From: Deltaproteobacteria bacterium
Lineage (GTDB): Bacteria > Desulfobacterota > Desulfomonilia > UBA1062
DNA length: 57,595 nucleotides
Direction of reading: 5' to 3'
Assembly: GCA_029547045.1 (NCBI GenBank)
Contig: JAKPQL010000131.1
Coordinates: forward strand, 1-57,595
The notes under the pieces are model-generated. The model made no database searches. It saw nothing but the letters and a program-made list of their open reading frames with translations, and was not told where the DNA came from. Position 1 is the stretch's first letter; each line of letters starts with the position of its first letter. Made by a program: the position numbers and the translations under genes. Shown one piece after another: positions 8,727 through 16,252 of the stretch.

Positions 8727-9242
8727 ATGCAGGTAAGACAGCTCGCTCTGCTGGCGCTGTTCATGGCACTGGTGGCCGTGGCCACCTTGATCGTTCGTAT
8801 CCCCATACCCCAGACAACCGGATACATGAACCTAGGTGACAGCATGGTCCTGCTGTCAGGGGTCTTCTTCGGTCCGGCCATGGGGTTCATGGCAGGGGGC
8901 ATCGGCTCGGCCCTGGCGGACATCTTCGGCGGATACCCCCAGTGGGCCCCATGGACCCTGTGCATCAAGGGGATCGAGGCCATGCTGGTGGGCCTTGCCG
9001 TGAGGCACCTCAAGATCAGCACCAAAGGACTAACCCTCTCCGCCGTCATGTGCTTCGTCGTGTCCACCGCCTGGATGGTCCTCGGATACTATGTCACCGA
9101 GGTCTTCATGTACGACCAGAAGGCCGCCCTGGCCGAGGTGCCGGCCAACCTCATCCAGGCTGGCGGAAGCGTGGTGCTGGCCACCATCATGCTCCCGGTC
9201 TTCTCCCGGATGATCCCGGATTCAGGATCCAGGGCATCCTGA
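8727..9242 (+). CDS. ECF transporter S component (vitamin-binding membrane subunit)
   Basis: The 171-residue protein has five to six hydrophobic segments and the ECF-S pattern: RQLALLALFMALVAVATL at the N-terminus, a PQTTGYMNLGDSMVLLSGVFFGP loop, and FMAGGIGSALADIFGGYPQW. S components bind a vitamin or metal and dock onto a shared A/A'/T energising module. No such module is in the window, so this is a group II type that borrows a module encoded elsewhere. The substrate cannot be read from the sequence. Shine-Dalgarno AGGAGG is 8 bp before ATG. The next gene starts 11 bp later. Confidence 0.8.
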   Translation: MQVRQLALLALFMALVAVATLIVRIPIPQTTGYMNLGDSMVLLSGVFFGPAMGFMAGGIGSALADIFGGYPQWAPWTLCIKGIEAMLVGLAVRHLKISTKGLTLSAVMCFVVSTAWMVLGYYVTEVFMYDQKAALAEVPANLIQAGGSVVLATIMLPVFSRMIPDSGSRAS

Positions 9243-9253
9243 ACAGGACCTGC

Positions 9254-9880
9254 ATGCTCGTTGTCGAACAGATCGAATCCTCGGGGTTCAGCCTCCTGAG
9301 CTATGTGATCCGTGACGAGGATGCCCGGGAGTGCATCGTCGTCGACCCGCCGCAGGATATCAGCAGCAGGATCGACCTCTCGCCCCTGACCGTCAATGCC
9401 GTCGTGAATACCCACACGCACCCGGACCACACCCTGGGCAACCACCTGTTCAGGGGCAGGGCCCCCATCCTCGCCCATGCACGGGAAAACTTTCTGCCCC
9501 TGAGGATCTTTAACTCCACCTTCAGCCTGATCCTCACCAGGAGGATCCAGCCCGCCATCTCCTTCTCCCTGGAGGAAGGCGACCACGTCCAGGTCGGAGA
9601 GTATTCCCTGCAGGTCATGCACACCCCGGGGCACTCGCCCGGATCCATATGCCTGTCCTGGGAGGGGAACCTCATCACCGGCGATTTGCTTTTTGCCGAC
9701 GGCATCGGAAGGACGGACATCCCCGGCGGTAGCGCCCAACGGATCAAGGAGAGCCTCGCACGGACAGCAACCCTTCCCGACGAGACCCTGCTCTGGCCTG
9801 GGCATTCCTATGGCGGGAAAACCAGAGCCACGCTCGGCGATGTCCGTCCCCTGATCGCCTGGGCGCTGAAGAATCTCTAG
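9254..9880 (+). CDS. MBL-fold metallo-hydrolase (glyoxalase II-like group)
   Basis: A compact metallo-beta-lactamase-fold hydrolase of 208 residues. Metal-binding motifs are in order: NTHTHPDHTLGNH, HTPGHSPGS, TGDLLF and WPGHSYGG. The segment GIGRTDIPGGS is typical of the YcbL/glyoxalase-II-like group and occurs almost unchanged in the MBL protein at 13.9 kb. The substrate is unknown; small thioester hydrolysis is the usual role. ATG 9254 is chosen because the alignable fold starts right there; upstream sequence in this frame overlaps the ECF gene. Confidence 0.85.
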   Translation: MLVVEQIESSGFSLLSYVIRDEDARECIVVDPPQDISSRIDLSPLTVNAVVNTHTHPDHTLGNHLFRGRAPILAHARENFLPLRIFNSTFSLILTRRIQPAISFSLEEGDHVQVGEYSLQVMHTPGHSPGSICLSWEGNLITGDLLFADGIGRTDIPGGSAQRIKESLARTATLPDETLLWPGHSYGGKTRATLGDVRPLIAWALKNL

Positions 9881-9981
9881 ACGTGGTGTTTCTTGTACCC
9901 GTGCTTGTTCCGGTTGACACGAGCCCATGCCCGGGGATACCGTGTATCCAGTTCTGATATGCCATGCTGCGGGGGGGCTTC

Positions 9982-10923
9982 ATGAAGAGATTCATCCTTC
10001 TATTGTCTGCAATCCTGATATCCATGCTGGCCTGCGGGTGTGCATCCGTCCAGGAATCCATGTGCGATGCGGCCATCCGGACGGAACGGATGATCTCCGG
10101 CCTGGAACCGGGAAGCGTCACGATCCAGGGCAAGACCATCACCTATCTCGAGCGCCCGGGTGAGGGCGAAACCGTTGTCCTGGTCCATGGGTTCGGGGCC
10201 GACAAGGACAACTGGCTGAGATTTGTCAGGGGCATCCCCAAGGAATACCGTGTCATCGCCATGGACCTCCCGGGTCACGGCGAGAGCTTCAAGGATACAA
10301 CCGTCACATATACCGTGGATTACATGATGAACGGTTTTTCACAGGCCTGCGACGCCTTGAAGCTCGACCGTTTCCATTACGCCGGCAACTCCATGGGCGG
10401 CTGGGTGGGCATGCTCTATGCGGCGAGAAACCCGGACCGCGTCATCACCCTGGGGCTCTTTGACACCGCCGGCATCAACTCCCCCGAACCCAGCGACATG
10501 ATGAAGGCCCTGGAGCGGGGAGAGACCATACTGGTTCCCACCACCGAGGAGGCGTTCGCCACGCTCTTGGGGTATGCCTTCCACAAGGAACCCTTCCTTC
10601 CCTGGCCCATACGCCCCGTGCTCGCCCGGAGGGCAGTCGAACAGGCCGCATTCAGGCAGAAGCTGTGGAACGATGTGCGCAGTGATTATCGGGATGCGTC
10701 ACCCATGCTCCCCGAACTCAAGCTCCCGGTGCTGGTCCTCTGGGGAGGCCGTGACCGCATCACCCACGTCTCGTCCACGCAGATCCTGGAGCGCTACCTC
10801 CCTGATTCCAGGACGGTCATCATGCAGGACTGCGGGCACATGCCCATGCTGGAACGGCCGAGGGAAGCGGCAGCCCACTACCTCTCCTTCCTCTCCTCGC
10901 ACAGGGACAAAGCCCGTCCCTGA
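9982..10923 (+). CDS. Alpha/beta hydrolase, probable lipoprotein
   Basis: The 313-residue product begins with KR and a hydrophobic stretch ending MLACGCAS, a lipobox-like site, so it is probably exported and lipid-anchored. The mature part is a classical alpha/beta hydrolase: oxyanion region VHGFGADKDNW, nucleophile in GNSMGGW (Ser), acid in WGGRDRITH and catalytic His in DCGHMPMLE. Sequence character is that of esterases and monoacylglycerol lipases. ATG 9982 follows a G-rich stretch; an ATG 18 bp upstream would move the signal sequence inward and is less likely. Confidence 0.8.
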   Translation: MKRFILLLSAILISMLACGCASVQESMCDAAIRTERMISGLEPGSVTIQGKTITYLERPGEGETVVLVHGFGADKDNWLRFVRGIPKEYRVIAMDLPGHGESFKDTTVTYTVDYMMNGFSQACDALKLDRFHYAGNSMGGWVGMLYAARNPDRVITLGLFDTAGINSPEPSDMMKALERGETILVPTTEEAFATLLGYAFHKEPFLPWPIRPVLARRAVEQAAFRQKLWNDVRSDYRDASPMLPELKLPVLVLWGGRDRITHVSSTQILERYLPDSRTVIMQDCGHMPMLERPREAAAHYLSFLSSHRDKARP

Positions 10924-10973
10924 TCACCCTGTCCGACGGCAGTGATCACGGTCGGGAGTGGCCCATTCCGGCC

Positions 10974-11025
10974 TTGACATGGCCTGAATCAGGCCTATAA
11001 TGAACGAATGATATTCTTGTTCATT
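10974..11025 (+). promoter_or_regulatory. Consensus sigma70 promoter with two operator-like dyads
   Basis: TTGACA (10974-10979) and TATAAT (10996-11001) match the consensus exactly with a 16-bp spacer. The spacer itself holds a perfect dyad, GGCCTGA-A-TCAGGCC (10981-10995). A second dyad, AATGAAC (10999-11005) and GTTCATT (11019-11025), covers the -10 and the start point. This looks like a strong promoter kept off by a dimeric repressor, perhaps of the TetR type. It drives the SCP2-like/M24 gene pair. Confidence 0.75.
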
Positions 11026-11136
11026 ATTTCATGTTTTTTTCAAAGCCGTGATTCGTCCCACACATCCCTGCATGCCAAGGTTTATCAAGCAGAAGCCACC
11101 AGTCCCGGGTTGCATACCCTATAAAGGAGGAGCATT

Positions 11137-11538
11137 ATGGAGCACACAGTAGCCTATCTGAGCCAGCAATGGCGTGACGAGGCGGAAAAGCGCCTCAAGG
11201 CGGAGATCTCCCCTGAGAAGATGAAACACCTCACCTCGTCGGTGGCCTATGTGTACGTGGATTGTCCGGATGGCCGCGACAAATACCTGTTCTTCAAGAC
11301 GGAGAACGGCACCTTTGCCCAGATCCTCGTGGGAGAAGGAGAGCCGCCCGACTCTGAGTTCAGGGTCACCGGGCCCTACGACCTGTTCGCCGGGCTGACC
11401 CAGGGCAAGATCAAGTCGCAGCGGGCGCTCATGAGCGGGAAGCTCAAGCTCAGGGGCAACATGGTGAAGGCGCTCAAGCTGGCCTCCCTGGCCGACCGGA
11501 TCAACAAGGTCCTGGAAAAGATCCCTGCCCGGTACTAG
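11137..11538 (+). CDS. SCP2 sterol-binding-domain-like protein
   Basis: The 133-residue protein consists of a single SCP2-like fold: alternating strands (SVAYVYVDC, KYLFFKTENG, FRVTGPYDLFAGLTQGKI) followed by the typical SGKLKLRGNMVKALKL segment near the end. SCP2 domains bind lipids or hydrophobic acyl compounds. It has a strong Shine-Dalgarno (AAAGGAGGAG) and is followed 13 bp later by the M24 gene, forming a pair behind the consensus promoter. The ligand and role are unknown. Confidence 0.78.
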   Translation: MEHTVAYLSQQWRDEAEKRLKAEISPEKMKHLTSSVAYVYVDCPDGRDKYLFFKTENGTFAQILVGEGEPPDSEFRVTGPYDLFAGLTQGKIKSQRALMSGKLKLRGNMVKALKLASLADRINKVLEKIPARY

Positions 11539-11551
11539 GAGGAAACCCGAC

Positions 11552-12778
11552 ATGGCGAAACTGCATGAACAGAACGACCCGTACTTCATCGATTTTCCGG
11601 CCCGGGTGTCTCAGATCCAGAAGGAGATGGCTAGAGAGGGCATCGACGTCTACCTGGGATCACGCCTGCGCACCCTGTCATGGATCTCGGATGCATTCTG
11701 CCCGTGGAGGAGCTATGTGGTGGTGCCTCCCGAGGGACTTCCCACGGTGTTCACCTTTGTCATCGACGCCGCACGGATCATCGACGAATCATGGCTGGAC
11801 GAAGACCACGTGCTGGGATACGCACCCATGGGGGGCATGGACCAGATCACCATCATCGCAGACCACATCAAGGCCATCCTGAAAGGAAAGAGAGGCCGGG
11901 TCGGCTTCGAAACGGGACTGTCCAACTACCTCCCCGAGGGGAACCTCACCCACTTCGAGTATGAGGCGTTTCATGATGCCCTCGAGGGAAACCATCTCGT
12001 GAACGCCCACCATATCATCGACAGGCTCTCCCTTATCAAGGATCAGGGGACCGTCAACAGATTCCGAAGGGCGTCCCGCATCGTGGACGAGGGGCACAAG
12101 GCGGTGAAGGAGGCACTATCCAATAATGGCTGGAAAGGCATGACCGAGACAGAGATCGCAGGGATAGCAGCCCTGGCCATGCGCAGGGCGGGCAGCGTGT
12201 GGGAATGGTCTTTCACCGGGGGCAATGAGATCGCCAGCGGCTACCGTACGGGCATGGCCGGGTGCGCCTGCACGCCTGCCACCACGAGAAAGCTCAAGAA
12301 GGGAGAGCCGCTCATGGTGGACATCCATGCCATGTTCAAGCTGGCCCTGGGTGACCATGCGCACAACTACTTCATCGGCCAGGCCACCAAGCGCCAACTC
12401 TGGCATGCGAAGAACTTTGTGGACATCGTGTCCAAGACTCTGAAGGCCTACCGCTCGGGTGCAAGTCCGCTGGGCATTGCCGAGGAGATGATGGACTTTG
12501 CCGAGACCCGGGGGTTTGCCGAGTACATGGTCCCCGGGTTCGAACACGGGATCGGAATGATGGGAGACGAGTGGCGCATCGGCATGAACGACGGCCCCAT
12601 GCCCTACTGGACCAATCCCGAACACTGCTACCAGGAGGGCGAGGTCCTCATCTGCGCCATGCAGTACGCGTGTCCTGACGAGAAGATCGGCTTCCGGTAC
12701 GAGAACCCGATTCTGATCCTCAAGGACAAGTGCGAGGCCATGTCCAAGTTCGGGCTTCGTATAGAGGTGATCGAGTAG
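11552..12778 (+). CDS. M24-family (creatinase/aminopeptidase P fold) protein missing a metal ligand
   Basis: The 408-residue protein has a creatinase-type N-terminal domain (about 15-165) and a pita-bread M24 domain (about 170-405). Family metal ligands align as Asp257 (MVDIHAMF), Asp268 (LGDHAHNYF), His332 (FEHGIGMM) and Glu384 (RYENPIL). The remaining glutamate of the usual TIEPG motif is Ala369 in EVLICAMQ. Loss of one ligand argues against an ordinary two-metal aminopeptidase and towards a creatinase-like or unknown C-N hydrolase. AGGAGG lies just upstream of ATG 11552. It forms a unit with the SCP2-like gene; the lipid-carrier partner hints at a hydrophobic substrate (inference). Confidence 0.8.
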   Translation: MAKLHEQNDPYFIDFPARVSQIQKEMAREGIDVYLGSRLRTLSWISDAFCPWRSYVVVPPEGLPTVFTFVIDAARIIDESWLDEDHVLGYAPMGGMDQITIIADHIKAILKGKRGRVGFETGLSNYLPEGNLTHFEYEAFHDALEGNHLVNAHHIIDRLSLIKDQGTVNRFRRASRIVDEGHKAVKEALSNNGWKGMTETEIAGIAALAMRRAGSVWEWSFTGGNEIASGYRTGMAGCACTPATTRKLKKGEPLMVDIHAMFKLALGDHAHNYFIGQATKRQLWHAKNFVDIVSKTLKAYRSGASPLGIAEEMMDFAETRGFAEYMVPGFEHGIGMMGDEWRIGMNDGPMPYWTNPEHCYQEGEVLICAMQYACPDEKIGFRYENPILILKDKCEAMSKFGLRIEVIE

Positions 12779-13262
12779 ACCCGACCGTCCACCCCAAACC
12801 TCCCGGCATAGGGCTGAACCGGCATTGGGGAGGTGAGGGAGCAGGCCGCATCCTTCCACTGGGTTGGATGCGGCCTGAGGAGGAATAGGATATGAGTATC
12901 CTAAGGGTTTTGTCTTCTTGCCTTCTCTCGTAACCGCCCTGATTGACCTGCATCAGAAGCCATTCATGAACAGATTTCCTGTATTCAAGAGGCGTGCCAA
13001 AGTATAGTATTTTTCTTTATTCATTTATTTCATATAGTTATATCCTGCGACAGGTGGTTAAACCTCTTCCACAACCCCATCGCGTGTGTAATCTTTTTCA
13101 TATTTCTTCCACAAGTATGGAAAACACTGACACTACGGGGCATTCGACTTCCCATGCAGATCCTGTAATTTCAGAACTTCCCCTGCCTTCCAAGAAACAA
13201 GGTTGAGGTTGATTCGTGCCCAGAAAAAGGGGATACTCGAAAAAACTCCCAGGAGGTCCACC
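12779..13262. other. 484-bp intergenic region with hairpins and a 13-codon open frame
   Basis: It holds a strong hairpin (12842-12877), then a 13-codon frame (12892-12933) behind a perfect Shine-Dalgarno (AGGAGG, 12878-12883). The small dyad TAGGATA-TGAG-TATCCTA (12886-12903 region) covers that frame's start. Further right the DNA becomes AT-rich (13005-13060), where a promoter for the HD gene could lie, but no clear -35/-10 pair is seen. Confidence 0.5.
12842..12877 (+). terminator. Hairpin after the M24 gene (terminator-like, no U tract)
   Basis: CAGGCCGCATCC (12842-12853) pairs perfectly with GGATGCGGCCTG (12866-12877) around a 12-nt loop. No T run follows, so it may end or protect the upstream mRNA or act as a leader structure for the small frame directly behind it. 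Confidence 0.5.
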
Positions 13263-13856
13263 ATGCCTCACCACATTCCCACACGGGATGAGGCCCTGGC
13301 CCTGCTCCAGACATATACACAGAGCGATGCCCTGCTCAACCATGCCTATGCCGTTGAGGCCGTGATGCGATACTGTGCGCGCAAAAGGGGCCAGGACGAG
13401 GAGTTGTGGGGGGTCATCGGCCTGGTCCATGACCTCGACTACGAGCGGTTCCCAGATCAGCATTGCGCCAAGACAAAAGAGATACTCACGGAAAACGGGT
13501 GGCCTGAGGAGTATATTAGGGCGGTGGTGTCCCACGGATGGGGCATATGCTCCGATACAGAGCCCGTGAGCGATCTGGAGAAGACCCTGTTTGCCATAGA
13601 TGAGCTCACCGGCCTCGTCGCCGCGTGCGCGCTGGTGAGACCGTCGAAGAGCGTCCTGGACCTCCAGGTAAGCTCGGTGAAGAAGAAATGGAAGACACCG
13701 GCATTCGCCGCAGGGGTGGACAGGTCGGTCATCACAAGGGGGGCCGGGATGCTCGGCACAACGGTCGAGCAGCTCATGGAGGACACCATCATGGGCATGC
13801 GCGCTGTGGCCGGTGTCATCGGACTTGAGGGCTCACCCGGAGCATCCCAGACTTGA
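13263..13856 (+). CDS. HD-domain protein
   Basis: The 197-residue product is an HD-superfamily phosphohydrolase-like protein. The metal motif is HAYAVEAVMRYCARK followed by GLVHDLDYERF, with later histidines (DQHCAKT, VVSHGWG) and IDELTGLVAA matching small HDIG proteins. Such proteins hydrolyse nucleotides or other phosphate esters; the substrate is unknown. ATG 13263 has AGGAGG at 13249-13254. The same frame is open back to 13203, but no ribosome-binding site supports an earlier start. Confidence 0.8.
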   Translation: MPHHIPTRDEALALLQTYTQSDALLNHAYAVEAVMRYCARKRGQDEELWGVIGLVHDLDYERFPDQHCAKTKEILTENGWPEEYIRAVVSHGWGICSDTEPVSDLEKTLFAIDELTGLVAACALVRPSKSVLDLQVSSVKKKWKTPAFAAGVDRSVITRGAGMLGTTVEQLMEDTIMGMRAVAGVIGLEGSPGASQT

Positions 13857-13922
13857 AATTTCCTCTGAATTGCCCTACGCGAAGGGACACCAGAAAGAGA
13901 AAGAGGAGAAAGGCACGACTCC

Positions 13923-14570
13923 ATGGTATTGAAAATCTTTGACAGACTCTATGCCTTCCTGTGGCAGGACTACCGGCAGAACAACTGTAACACCTACTTC
14001 ATCGACGCTGGCAAACGTATCCTCATCGATCCCGGCCACAGCCACCTCTTCAGCCATGTGGAACAGGGACTCTTGTCTTTGGGCGTAGATCCCCGGTCCC
14101 TGGACCTGATCATCGTTACCCATGCTCACCCGGACCACATGGAGGCAGCCCTGCTCTTCACCAAGCCCACCATGATCGCCATGGGAGCCACCGATTTCGC
14201 CTACCTCAAGGAATTCGCCGGCGACTACTACAGGATTCCCGAACCCGACTTCTTCCTGCAGAACGGGACACTGGACGTGGGGGATACCAAGTTCCACGTA
14301 CTGGAAACGCCGGGTCATACGCCGGGCTCCATCTGCCTGCACTGGCCCGAGCACAACGCGCTCTTCACCGGGGACGTGGTGTTCGAGCAGGGCATCGGCC
14401 GCACTGACCTTCCCGGGGGAAGCGGGAAACTGCTCAAGGAGAGTATCGTCAAGATCGAGGCCCTGCGCCCGCACTACCTCCTGCCAGGACATGGCGGTAT
14501 TCTCAGCGGAGAAAAGGCAGTGAGGGACAACTTCAGGCAGGTCAGGGACTACTGGTTCAGATATCTCTAG
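13923..14570 (+). CDS. MBL-fold metallo-hydrolase
   Basis: The 215-residue protein carries the full MBL set: VTHAHPDHMEA, ETPGHTPGSICLHW, FTGDVVF and LPGHGG. The FEQGIGRTDLPGGS stretch closely matches the MBL protein at 9.25 kb, so the two are paralogues of the glyoxalase-II-like group. Upstream DNA has GAGGAGAAAGG before ATG 13923. The last four bases overlap the converging gene at 14567. Substrate unknown. Confidence 0.85.
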   Translation: MVLKIFDRLYAFLWQDYRQNNCNTYFIDAGKRILIDPGHSHLFSHVEQGLLSLGVDPRSLDLIIVTHAHPDHMEAALLFTKPTMIAMGATDFAYLKEFAGDYYRIPEPDFFLQNGTLDVGDTKFHVLETPGHTPGSICLHWPEHNALFTGDVVFEQGIGRTDLPGGSGKLLKESIVKIEALRPHYLLPGHGGILSGEKAVRDNFRQVRDYWFRYL

Positions 14571-15076
14571 ACGCGCTGCAGGGAAGCGGCGAGCCCTCCC
14601 TTCAGACCCTCCAGCACTGCAGGCCACTGGCCGTCAGCCTGAACATTTGGGATGACTGCCGTACCGGATATTCCCGTCCCGGCAAGACGTGAGAGGACGC
14701 GGGCCTCGTGATCTTTCCGCGCAGCCTCCACGGAATCCTTATAGGCATCCACGGCCCGACGGATCGGAGCGCTGTCGAGGCCGAGAACCTCCTCCCACAC
14801 CTGCAGCAGGACATGCAGGGTCTCTGCGGACGGATCGACGCGGGTTAGGACCTCCCTGTGGAGGATCTCCCTCAGCGCCGGGTGCTCTGTCGATTCCCCT
14901 GCATATTCGGCTTTGAGTTCGTCCACGGTGGTCTTTCTGTCCACGAGCTGCTGTATCCACCCCCGCACCTTGTCGGTGAGCTCCTTTTTTTCCAACACCT
15001 CCCGATCCTCCCGCGTCATGGCGAGATCCTTGGTCCGTTCCATCACGATATCCAGCGTGCTCTTGATCTTGCCCAT
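14567..15076 (-). CDS. Conserved-looking hypothetical protein, helical
   Basis: I do not recognise this 169-residue protein. It has no signal peptide or membrane helix and is rich in charged residues (TREDREVLEKKELTDKVRGW, EAARKDHEARVLSRLAG), giving a mostly helical, soluble prediction. A Gly/Ala-rich end (LKGGLAASLQRV) follows. The start at 15076 has GGAGAGAG upstream, and GC-rich third positions match the neighbours, so it is likely a true gene. It converges on the MBL gene with a 4-bp overlap and lies 75 bp after the alpha/beta hydrolase start-to-stop unit upstream, possibly co-transcribed with it. Confidence 0.7.
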   Translation of the reverse strand: MGKIKSTLDIVMERTKDLAMTREDREVLEKKELTDKVRGWIQQLVDRKTTVDELKAEYAGESTEHPALREILHREVLTRVDPSAETLHVLLQVWEEVLGLDSAPIRRAVDAYKDSVEAARKDHEARVLSRLAGTGISGTAVIPNVQADGQWPAVLEGLKGGLAASLQRV

Positions 15077-15151
15077 GGCTCTCTCCCTCTGTCAGCTCCG
15101 TGCGTTCCAGTGGTCTTGGCACCTATCCAATAGTCCCCTTCCCGGCGGTAA

Positions 15152-16084
15152 TCAAGCCCCTTGATCCCCTGGCAACCATGACCGAGTGTGCCTGGCTGCA
15201 TTGCGGGCGATGGCTTCGATGATCTTTTCCCACAGCTCGGGCGGCAGATAGTGCCCCATGCCCTCCATGACCATGAGGTGTGCGCCGGGAATGGACTCGG
15301 CCGTATCGATCCCGCACTCCAGAGGCACGAGGGGATCCAGGTCGCCGTGCATGACCAGTGTGGGCGCTTGGACCCGGTGGAGCCTCTCCTTCCTGCTCCC
15401 CGATGCTATGATGGCGGCTAACTGCCGGGCGCTCCCGGCAGGTTCGACCCCCCGGGAGAAGGTCTCATCGCCGAGACGCAGAGCCCGCTCGTCATCCATG
15501 GGGTAGCGTGGACCGCTCAGGACCATCCATACCTCTCTGAAGTAGCGCACGAAACCCTCCCGGTCCAGGGGAACGGGCCTGAAGAGCATTTCCAGGGCCT
15601 CCTGCTTCGGCGGGGGCAGCAGCGGGTTTCCCGTGGTGGACATGATGGAGGCAAGGGTTCTGATGCGCTCGGGGTACCGGATCGCCATCTCCTGGCCGAT
15701 CATGCCACCCATGGATTCGCCCACCACGTGGGCGCTATTCACGCCCAGGGTGTCCAGCAGGCCCACGGTGTCCATGGCCATGTCCGCAATGGTGTACGGT
15801 ACCGCAGAAGCCCCCCTGATCTTTCCCGAGAGCAGGGCATGGATATGCGGCATGCCTTCCCGGGAAAACCTTGTGGAAAGTCCCACGTCCCGGTTGTCGA
15901 ACCGGATGACGAAGAACCCCCTGGCGGAAAGTCTCCTGCAGAATTCCTCTTCCCAGAGGACCATCTGGGAGCTCAGTCCCATGATGAGCACCAGCGGTTC
16001 CCGGTCCGGGGAACCGAAGGTGTCGTAGGCAATGGTTATGCCGTTTGCGGATGCAAACGCGAGCGGGGAATGCTCAACGGTCAT
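15152..16084 (-). CDS. Alpha/beta hydrolase
   Basis: The 310-residue protein is an alpha/beta hydrolase with oxyanion region IMGLSSQMVLW, the arginine-rich RFDNRDVGLSTRF loop seen in aclacinomycin methylesterase RdmC-like enzymes, nucleophile in VVGESMGGM, acid in HGDLDPLVPLE and His in MEGMGHYLP. There is no export signal. ATG 16084 has GAGGA at good spacing; an ATG at 16120 in the same frame lacks one. It is divergent from the glycerate kinase gene and shares the intergenic promoter region. Substrate not predictable. Confidence 0.82.
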   Translation of the reverse strand: MTVEHSPLAFASANGITIAYDTFGSPDREPLVLIMGLSSQMVLWEEEFCRRLSARGFFVIRFDNRDVGLSTRFSREGMPHIHALLSGKIRGASAVPYTIADMAMDTVGLLDTLGVNSAHVVGESMGGMIGQEMAIRYPERIRTLASIMSTTGNPLLPPPKQEALEMLFRPVPLDREGFVRYFREVWMVLSGPRYPMDDERALRLGDETFSRGVEPAGSARQLAAIIASGSRKERLHRVQAPTLVMHGDLDPLVPLECGIDTAESIPGAHLMVMEGMGHYLPPELWEKIIEAIARNAARHTRSWLPGDQGA

Positions 16085-16167
16085 GGCCTGCGTATCCTCA
16101 GGTGCATCAAGGCACATCATGCACCATCATACCACCACGGCAGCCTCTCCTGGAAGACCGAATGCAC

Positions 16168-16204
16168 CTGAGGGATTGTAAAACGGCTTTCCCTCAGAGA
16201 TAAT
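16168..16204 (+). promoter_or_regulatory. Promoter of glycerate kinase with overlapping dyad
   Basis: TTGTAA (16176-16181) and GATAAT (16199-16204) have a 17-bp spacer. A perfect 8-bp dyad, CTGAGGGA (16168-16175) and TCCCTCAG (16190-16197), embraces the -35 box and part of the spacer, an operator-like arrangement. Confidence 0.6.
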
Positions 16205-16252
16205 GCCGGCAGGCGAACTGGGCCACAGGCCCTGTGCCCGGAGGGATAGCAC

